From assembly GCA_030609345.1 (NCBI GenBank), contig JAUWCK010000002.1, forward strand, positions 1 through 39,835: 39,835 nucleotides of DNA. Reading direction: 5' to 3'. The notes under the pieces were generated by a model that worked only from the letters and a program-made list of their open reading frames with translations, did not search any database and was not told the origin of the DNA. The position numbers were made by a program, and so were the translations under genes. Positions 34,191 through 39,835 of this stretch are shown piece by piece. This stretch comes from Methanosarcinales archaeon. GTDB taxonomy: Archaea; Halobacteriota; Methanosarcinia; Methanosarcinales; Methanogasteraceae. Each line of letters begins with the position of its first letter. Position 1 is the stretch's first letter.

Positions 34191-35417
34191 CTATTGATCT
34201 TCCCAAGTAGGGGGGTAAAAGAAGATTCCCTGATAGTCTACACGAAGCCAATCTTCGAAATACTCCTCATGAATCTCCTCCGGATTGACGTCCTCGAATT
34301 TGTCGGGATGAGCCATCTTGGCGAAGTAGAGAACTCCGATGTCTCCTCTCGTCCCGGGCAGCATGTACTCTGCCAGATACACATTTCCACTCTTCACTGC
34401 TGCAAGTTCATCAAATCCTGGCTGATCCATCGCCTCTTCTATAGATTCACTTGCCTTCGATGAGCTGGTTATCTTGTAGCCAACACTCTCACTCTTCCAA
34501 TCACCCAGAAGAATGATGTCCGGGTTCTTTATGAGGATCCATTCCGGATCTACCTGTCTTGTTCCAGAGAAATCTGCGATATTTGTAAGACCAGCCGTCT
34601 CTATCGTCTTACTCATCGAATAATCTTCGCCAAAAACACCTCTGAAGTCCGCGTCTTTAAAGAGCATTGTTGGCTTATCATCTTCATCCAGATCCTCCAA
34701 ACGTTCTCTGATAATGCTCAAGTGGCTCTCTCTCCACTCAAGGTACTCTGCAGCTCTCTCCTCTTCTCCAAGGATGTATCCCAGTAACATCATGACATTA
34801 GCGCGCCTATCCAGGTCGATAGTGTCTACGCAAACGGCTTCGACACGGATCTCATCCAGTTTCCCGATGACTGGCTCTGTAGGTGCCGGACTGCCGAGCA
34901 TGATCACAACATCAGGGTTGAGTTCTGCTACCAGCTCATAGTTAAGACCCCTCCACTGATTGCCGATATCGGGTTTGTCACTCATTACAGGGAAATAACC
35001 GCGTTCCGGTATGCTCCTCTCTATCCCTGTTACTTTCTCCTCTGCCCCGAGAAGCCTTACGAACTCTGCCTGATTATCGTCAGTAACAACAATACTCTCT
35101 ATTGGCATGTCCAGTGTCACCGCCCTATCAACGGAATCCAGAACTGTGAGCTCCTTCTCTCGCCCGAGTATGATCAGAGCAATCTGCGTCATATCAAGGA
35201 TATCGATCTCGCCATCGTACTTTGCATCTGCAAGTTCTGTTGCATCTCTGTATTCGAGGATGATCAGTTCGGTATACGTCACATCCTGCATGTTTATGGT
35301 GTCATCCTCGTTTGCATTCCCGAAGACGCCAAGCGTGTAGTCGGATGCTGCGGCTGGCAGCGCACAGCAGAGCAGCAGCATGATTGTGGTTATTCCAACC
35401 AGTATGTTTGTTCTCAT
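34191..35417 (-). CDS. SBP11: dockerin-tagged class III substrate-binding protein, divergent C-terminus
   Basis: ATG 35417 (MRTNILVGI) follows AAAGGAGGTAATATAT; the longer open frame to 35492 overlaps SBP12. The 408-residue product keeps the dockerin (DATELADAKYDGE). Its binding domain is the shortest and reads QAEFVRLLGAEEKVTGIERSI, YFPVMSDKPDIGNQWRGLNYEL, MLLGYILGEEERAAEYLEW and ETAGLTNIADFSGTRQVDPEWI. The ending departs from the set: FAKMAHPDKFEDVNPEEIHEEYFEDW, with no AKWF. It ends in TAG, and that stop overlaps the SD of the next gene, the radical SAM enzyme. This shows amber used as a genuine stop here. Confidence 0.86.
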   Translation of the reverse strand: MRTNILVGITTIMLLLCCALPAAASDYTLGVFGNANEDDTINMQDVTYTELIILEYRDATELADAKYDGEIDILDMTQIALIILGREKELTVLDSVDRAVTLDMPIESIVVTDDNQAEFVRLLGAEEKVTGIERSIPERGYFPVMSDKPDIGNQWRGLNYELVAELNPDVVIMLGSPAPTEPVIGKLDEIRVEAVCVDTIDLDRRANVMMLLGYILGEEERAAEYLEWRESHLSIIRERLEDLDEDDKPTMLFKDADFRGVFGEDYSMSKTIETAGLTNIADFSGTRQVDPEWILIKNPDIILLGDWKSESVGYKITSSSKASESIEEAMDQPGFDELAAVKSGNVYLAEYMLPGTRGDIGVLYFAKMAHPDKFEDVNPEEIHEEYFEDWLRVDYQGIFFYPPTWEDQ

Positions 35418-35442
35418 ATATATTACCTCCTTTTTATTTATA

Positions 35443-36717
35443 TCAACTCTCCAGTGGTGGATATACGAATACGCCATGCTCATCCAGGTCATAGTCCAAT
35501 CCCTGAAATTCTGTCAGATACTCCTGATGGATCGCCTGTGGATCCAAATCCTCGAAGAGCTCCGGGTGGAACCACTTAGCCATGTATGCGGTGCCTATGA
35601 GGCAGCCTGATCCGCCTGTCGCAATATCCAGAAACGCCATCATATAAACATCCCCGGTCTTCACTGCGGTGACCTCAGCCAATTCAGGACGGTTCAGAAT
35701 ATCCTCTCTTGCTGCTGCCATCTCTGATGGATCATCCGAACCATAACCGCTGGAGATATATGCACTATATGATTGTGCGACGATGATCTCAGGATTCTGG
35801 TCTATCACCCATTCAGCAGCTACGTCAGGCCAGGTGCCTGACAGACCCTCAGCCATGTCTTTTCCACCAGCTATATCACACATCTGGTGAATTCTACCGG
35901 TTTCGTGAACGGTTTTGTAACCTCCTCCCGGTTGGAAGAAGCTCCAGTGGAATACCCGTGGCTTCTCATCCTCTGAAAGTGCCTCTGTTCGAGATTTGAT
36001 CTCATCTGCCCAGCCCTCATGCCAGTTGATGTACTCATCAGCTCTTTCTCTCGTACCGACGATGTACCCAAGTAGTCTCACCCTTTCGGCAAAGCCCTCC
36101 GGATTTCTCAGGTTCATACCAATAATCGTAATGCCCGGGAGTTTTTCTTCATCCAGATATGCAGGACTTTTCACAAACGCCATGAAAAGATCAGGATCCA
36201 GACTGAGTATCGCTTCGTGGTCCAATCCCGGACCCATCCATGTACCTATGCATGGAAGCTTGCTGAGCTCTGGAAAGAGAACCTCTGCATCATCGATATG
36301 CGAGCCAACACCGACGATCTTGTCCTCCGCACCGATTGATCGCAGTACTTCAGTGGAAGGCGCCATCAGGACAACGATACGCTCTACTGGCTTGTTGATG
36401 GTTACAACTTCCGGTGGTCCGGTGTAAAGCGGGTCAGCAGGGGCTTCAAAGGTGAGCTCCTTCTCCCTCCCGAGTATGATCAGCGCGATCTGCGTCATAT
36501 CGAGGATGTCGATCTCTCCGTCATACTTCGCATCGGCAAGCTCTGTTCTGTCTCTATATTCGAGGATGATCAGCTCGGTATACGTCACATCCTGCATGTT
36601 GATCGTGTCATCCTCGTTCGCGTTTCCGAAGATGCTGAGTGTGTAGTCCGATGCTGCTGCTGGCAGCGCAAGCAGCAGCAAACTTATGGTCATTCCAAGC
36701 AATATATTTACTTTCAT
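35443..36717 (-). CDS. SBP12: dockerin-tagged class III substrate-binding protein
   Basis: ATG 36717 (MKVNILLGM) has AAAAGGAGATGATAAAT before it; the open frame to 36804 overlaps SBP13 and is not needed. The 424-residue product has a dockerin (SIFGN variant, DAKYDGE), an extended linker (FEAPADPLYTGPPEVVTINKP) and a MAKW-type domain: TEVLRSIGAEDKIVGVGSHI, LFPELSKLPCIGTWMGPGLD, LLGYIVGTRERADEYINW, FQPGGGYKTVHETGRIHQM, AGGKDMAEGLSG, DDPSEMAAAREDIL and CLIGTAYMAKWFHPELFEDLDP. It shares FPELSKLP with SBP1 and SBP5. Confidence 0.87.
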   Translation of the reverse strand: MKVNILLGMTISLLLLALPAAASDYTLSIFGNANEDDTINMQDVTYTELIILEYRDRTELADAKYDGEIDILDMTQIALIILGREKELTFEAPADPLYTGPPEVVTINKPVERIVVLMAPSTEVLRSIGAEDKIVGVGSHIDDAEVLFPELSKLPCIGTWMGPGLDHEAILSLDPDLFMAFVKSPAYLDEEKLPGITIIGMNLRNPEGFAERVRLLGYIVGTRERADEYINWHEGWADEIKSRTEALSEDEKPRVFHWSFFQPGGGYKTVHETGRIHQMCDIAGGKDMAEGLSGTWPDVAAEWVIDQNPEIIVAQSYSAYISSGYGSDDPSEMAAAREDILNRPELAEVTAVKTGDVYMMAFLDIATGGSGCLIGTAYMAKWFHPELFEDLDPQAIHQEYLTEFQGLDYDLDEHGVFVYPPLES

Positions 36718-36745
36718 ATTTATCATCTCCTTTTGTCCATACCCA

Positions 36746-37990
36746 TCAACTCTCCTCAAACGGCGGATACACGAAGACGCCATTATCGACGAGACTCTCA
36801 TCAAGCCCCTGGAACTCTGTCAGATACTGTCGGTGTGCCGCTTCCGGATCCAGATCGGTGAAGCGATCCGGATATAGCCATTTTGCGATGTACCCCATGC
36901 CAATGAAGTGGGCTGTTCCGCCGAAGATGGCATTGTTGATCACGTAAACCTCCCCGCTCTCAACTGCAGGAACATGAGCCAGTTCCGAGCGATCCATGAT
37001 ATCATCTCTCAGACCACTCAACTCGGTTATGTCGTCTGTATCATACCCACCTTCAGTCTTTGCAGCTCTGATTATAGCATCAGGATGTCGATCGATCACG
37101 TCTTCTGCGCTCACATCCGGATAGTCAATGGTAAGATCACGGAAGATGTTGTAGCCACCTGCAAGTTCGACCTTCTCATGCCATCCGGAATTCCCTGCTG
37201 CGGTATGATACGCTCTCCAGCACTCAATGTACACTTGTGTTCTATCATCCATGGGGATATCTGCCACCTCGCCATAGATCGGGTTTAAGAATCCCTCGTA
37301 GAAATCGATCCACACCTCTGCCTCATCCCTCTTTCCAAGCAGGTATCCCAGTAGTATCGTATCTTCCACCAGACTCGATGGCTTGTAGCCGTCAATCCAG
37401 ATGTATGCGATCTCCAGATTTGCATCGGTCAGCGTATCCTCGATAGCTTCACACTTGGACGCAGAGAAGGACGCATAGAGAATGACCGCGTCAGGATTAC
37501 ATGCCAGCATTGCCTCATAGTCGGGTGACCACACAGAACCAACGCTCGGATAGTCGCCAAACTCCGGGTAGAATAGCGTATCTTGAATCGTATACTTGCT
37601 CACGCCAACGATCTTATCAGCCGCATCAAGAGCTCGCATAAGTGGCATACAATCGCCATTCGGCGTGATTATCCTCTCGATAGGCTTATTGACCGTCACG
37701 ATCCTGTCCGCGCCATCGACCACCGTCATCTCCTTCTCCCGCCCGAGTATGATCAGCGCGATCTGCGTCATATCAAGGATATCGATCTCGTGATCATACT
37801 TCGCATCTGCAAGTTCTGTCCGGTCGCGATATTCGAGGATGATCAGCTCGGTGTAGGTCACATCCTGCATGTTTATCGTGTCATCCTCGTTCGCGTTTCC
37901 GAAGATCTCGAGTGTGTAGTCGGATGCTGTGGCTGGCAGCGCAAGCAGCAGCAAACATAAGGCTATTCCAAGCAGTATCTGTGTCTTCAT
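36746..37990 (-). CDS. SBP13: dockerin-tagged class III substrate-binding protein
   Basis: ATG 37990 (MKTQILLGI) follows an AAGGTGGGG SD; a GTG 12 bases upstream is within the SD. The 414-residue product ends its signal peptide with ALPATA. The dockerin is the EIFGN variant with second loop DAKYDHEIDILD (His for Gly, unique in the array). The binding domain reads MPLMRALDAADKIVGVSKYT, LFYPEFGDYPSVGSVWSPDYEAML, LLGYLLGKRDEAEVWIDFY, ELAGGYNIFRDL and GTAHFIGMGYIAKWLYPDRFTDLDPEAAHRQY. The ending resembles SBP1 (AKWLYPD). It belongs to the 'MAKW' subgroup with several private substitutions. Confidence 0.87.
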   Translation of the reverse strand: MKTQILLGIALCLLLLALPATASDYTLEIFGNANEDDTINMQDVTYTELIILEYRDRTELADAKYDHEIDILDMTQIALIILGREKEMTVVDGADRIVTVNKPIERIITPNGDCMPLMRALDAADKIVGVSKYTIQDTLFYPEFGDYPSVGSVWSPDYEAMLACNPDAVILYASFSASKCEAIEDTLTDANLEIAYIWIDGYKPSSLVEDTILLGYLLGKRDEAEVWIDFYEGFLNPIYGEVADIPMDDRTQVYIECWRAYHTAAGNSGWHEKVELAGGYNIFRDLTIDYPDVSAEDVIDRHPDAIIRAAKTEGGYDTDDITELSGLRDDIMDRSELAHVPAVESGEVYVINNAIFGGTAHFIGMGYIAKWLYPDRFTDLDPEAAHRQYLTEFQGLDESLVDNGVFVYPPFEES

Positions 37991-38019
37991 ATTCAGCCCC
38001 ACCTTGTTATTCTATACTA

Positions 38020-39288
38020 TCAACTCTCTTCAGGCGATGGGTATACGAATACACCATTCTCGTCCAGATCGATGTCCAGTCCCTGAAATTCTGTCAGATA
38101 CTCTTGATGGAGTGCTTTTGGATCCAGATCCTCGAATAGCTCTGGCTGGAACCACTTTGCCTGATATGCACGTTGCAGGAAGTGTCTGCATCCGCTACCC
38201 GGCATGAAGCACAACACACGAGATGTCACCACATAGACCTGTCCCTCCTTCACAGCTTCCACATTCTCAAGTTCGGGTCGGCTCATGATCTCGTCTCGCA
38301 CTTCCTCCAGTGCTGCTGTGTCATCCACGTCCATCTCATAACCACCAAGCAACGTATATCCGCTTGCACCACGGCCGCCCCAGCACCCTTTGAGTATGAT
38401 CTCCGGGTTGCGGCTCACCACCGCTTCCGCATCTATCGAAGCATCCGTCTCTGTAAAGACGTTTGTGCCACCGGTCTCCTCGATGTACGCATACGCGCCA
38501 CTGAGTGAATATGGGCTGCTCGACTCAAAGTAGACCGTTGGTTTCTCGTCTTCCGAAATTTCCGCTACAGTCTCGTCGATCTGATCATATATCCCGTTAT
38601 AGAAACCGATAAGAGATTCAGCTTCTTCCCGTTTTCCCAGGACATATCCCAGCTTCTCCACTTCTTCCAGGTAGATATCTGCCTGATTGGTATTGAAACG
38701 GAGCACCGTGATGCCGGCTGTTTCCAGCACATCCTGAGCAGACTCGAGTGCAGTACCCCATGTTCCTGTGGACATGGAATGTAAAATGACGGTATCCGGA
38801 TCAAGGTTTAGTATCGCTTCGACATCAGGATCCCACATACTTCCAATAACTGGCATATCATCGAACTCATCTAAAAAGACTGGTTCTGAAACACTTCCGA
38901 TACCAACTATTATATCTGTCGCCTTGAGCGATCGCAATGTCTCGATATTTCCAGCGTAGGGGGTGATGATCCTTTCTATCGGCTTCTTCACCGTAACAAC
39001 CCTGTCGGCAGAATCGATCAGCGTCAGCTCCTTCTCCCTCCCGAGTATGATCAGCGCGATCTGTGTCATATCAAGGATGTCGATATCGCTATCGTACTTC
39101 GCATCCGCAAGTTCCGTCTGATCTCTGTATTCGAGGATGATCAGTTCGGTATACGTCACATCCTGCATGTTGATCGTGTCATCCTCGTTCGCGTTTCCGA
39201 AGACGCCAAGCGTGTAGTCTGATGCTGCGGCTGGCAATGCCAGCAAAAGCATCATGGTTATTCCAACCAGTATTGTATATATTTTCAT
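38020..39288 (-). CDS. SBP14: dockerin-tagged class III substrate-binding protein, first of the rightmost SBP unit
   Basis: The protein has 422 residues; ATG 39288 follows AAGGAGGTAGTATATA. The dockerin has DQTELADAKYDSDIDILD (Ser in the second loop). The binding domain is QAKWF type: ETLRSLKATDIIVGIGSVSEP, FLDEFDDMPVIGSMWDPDVEAIL, TAGITVLRFN, EEVEKLGYVLGKREEAESLI, AYAYIEETGGTNVFTETDASI, a Gly-rich insert GCWGGRGASGYTLLGGYEMD, and MPGSGCRHFLQRAYQAKWFQPELF. Unlike SBP1 and SBP10 it is not preceded by the conserved leader; a nested inverted repeat lies upstream instead. Confidence 0.88.
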   Translation of the reverse strand: MKIYTILVGITMMLLLALPAAASDYTLGVFGNANEDDTINMQDVTYTELIILEYRDQTELADAKYDSDIDILDMTQIALIILGREKELTLIDSADRVVTVKKPIERIITPYAGNIETLRSLKATDIIVGIGSVSEPVFLDEFDDMPVIGSMWDPDVEAILNLDPDTVILHSMSTGTWGTALESAQDVLETAGITVLRFNTNQADIYLEEVEKLGYVLGKREEAESLIGFYNGIYDQIDETVAEISEDEKPTVYFESSSPYSLSGAYAYIEETGGTNVFTETDASIDAEAVVSRNPEIILKGCWGGRGASGYTLLGGYEMDVDDTAALEEVRDEIMSRPELENVEAVKEGQVYVVTSRVLCFMPGSGCRHFLQRAYQAKWFQPELFEDLDPKALHQEYLTEFQGLDIDLDENGVFVYPSPEES

Positions 39289-39323
39289 TATATACTACCT
39301 CCTTATTGTTTAAGTATCACTTT

Positions 39324-39409
39324 CCAGTGATTTCTGATTACACAGATTCAAGGTCGCATCTGCCTGAATCTGTGTAATCAGTGTCTACGGCAATTATCGA
39401 AATCACTGG
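39324..39409. repeat. nested inverted repeat, MITE-like or regulatory
   Basis: An inner perfect 17-bp inverted repeat (39334-39350 CTGATTACACAGATTCA and 39365-39381) flanks a 14-base centre. An outer 11-bp perfect pair, CCAGTGATTTC (39324-39334) and GAAATCACTGG (39399-39409), surrounds it. The whole 86-bp element sits between the third cohesin gene and SBP14. It could be a miniature transposable element, the end of an excised insertion, or a strong RNA hairpin between two transcription units. Confidence 0.7.
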
Positions 39410-39436
39410 CTCTTTAGCTCGTTACTTGATGGGGTG

Positions 39437-39835
39437 TTACACAGTCACCTCATCGTCAGTCCATGTCGCGGGTATCTCGTTAGCACTGGTGTCAGCAAGC
39501 TTCCCATCGAATATGTCCAGAACGCTTATGTCACTCTGTGATCCTGTGATCTCGAAACCGATCTTTGCCACGTATCCTGATCCGCTCACTCCATCGTCAC
39601 CAGAGAGTTTGAAGATCACCTTGATCGTGTCAGCATCCATAAAACGCCAGTCAACAAGTGGTACCGTTGTACCGCCAATGTTTCCATCATAGACATCGGT
39701 CACGTTCACAACGCTTGAGTCGAAGGTGAGATCGAACTGTCCTCCATTCATTGAAGCGACGTTCTCTATGTCGATCGTTGCATCGAATGAGTCGGTTGCC
39801 ACTTCCGGAGCATTGACCTTGACAGGCACTCCGAT
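39437..39835 (-). CDS. C-terminal cohesin-like domain of a third scaffold protein (partial, runs off right edge)
   Basis: The frame is open to the window edge and ends in TAA at 39437-39439. The 130 or so visible residues form one complete cohesin-like domain: KVNAPEVATDSFDATIDIEN, GGQFDLTFDSSVVNVTDV, VDWRFMDADTIKVIFKLSG, GVSGSGYVAKIGFEITGSQ and IPATWTDDEVTV. The residues at the edge (IGVPVKVNAPE) match the linker between adjacent cohesins in protein A, so more cohesins probably lie upstream. The start is outside the window; the internal Met/Val near 39829 is not a start. Most of its relatives are at 2317-2722. The gene ends at the cohesin, with no anchor or beta-helix after it. Confidence 0.8.
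   Translation of the reverse strand: MGVPVKVNAPEVATDSFDATIDIENVASMNGGQFDLTFDSSVVNVTDVYDGNIGGTTVPLVDWRFMDADTIKVIFKLSGDDGVSGSGYVAKIGFEITGSQSDISVLDIFDGKLADTSANEIPATWTDDEVTV

Noticed and set aside
34180..34251. Longer N-termini for radical SAM 2 (to 34251), SBP11 (to 35492) and SBP12 (to 36804)
   Set aside because: The extensions overlap the preceding gene. The internal ATGs have good SDs and align with the paralogues' signal peptides or starts.

Overview
This window looks archaeal. Nearly every gene has a Shine-Dalgarno site, and BRE/TATA-type promoter motifs can be seen. The protein families (surface beta-helix proteins, cohesin/dockerin modules, HmdB-like radical SAM enzymes, a Gate-domain permease, TrmO) are typical of methanogen-related Halobacteriota such as Methanosarcinales, ANME or Syntrophoarchaeum-type lineages. 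That assignment is an inference from gene content; there is no rRNA or other marker gene here. All well-supported genes lie on the minus strand, so transcription runs right to left.

Layout, left to right. (1) 1-1830 is a gene graveyard: a truncated IS630-type transposase fused to the first 55 codons of a binding-protein gene, then a frameshifted Gate-domain permease pseudogene that runs into the broken 3' end of the next gene. (2) 1831-13818 holds two giant secreted proteins, A and B. Each has a signal peptide, an N-terminal canonical dockerin, several cohesin-like domains (8 in A, 3 in B) and long NosD-type parallel beta-helix blocks. (3) 13981-16775 is a compact set of an intact Gate-domain permease, TrmO and substrate-binding protein SBP1. 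(4) 17198-19081 encodes a cupin, an O-methyltransferase and a PPOX-family protein. (5) 19212-39288 carries thirteen more SBPs (SBP2 to SBP14), usually 25-30 nt apart, interleaved with a 4-oxalocrotonate-type tautomerase, a class I methyltransferase and two HmdB-like radical SAM enzymes. (6) The right edge is the C-terminal cohesin domain of a third scaffold-like protein.

All fourteen SBPs share one plan: a cleavable signal peptide, a nearly invariant divergent dockerin of about 60 residues, and a much more variable class III (BtuF/FepB-like) metal-chelate binding domain. None has a lipobox or a transmembrane anchor, and no ABC permease or ATPase is present. Cohesin proteins flank the array on both sides. 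My main hypothesis is a surface assembly in which cohesin/beta-helix scaffolds hold many different dockerin-tagged binding proteins, analogous to a cellulosome but built for capturing metal chelates or corrinoids. The radical SAM, methyltransferase, PPOX, cupin and tautomerase genes may make or remodel the ligand, and the Gate-domain protein is a candidate membrane partner. A shared leader of about 120 bp precedes three of the transcription units, which suggests common regulation.
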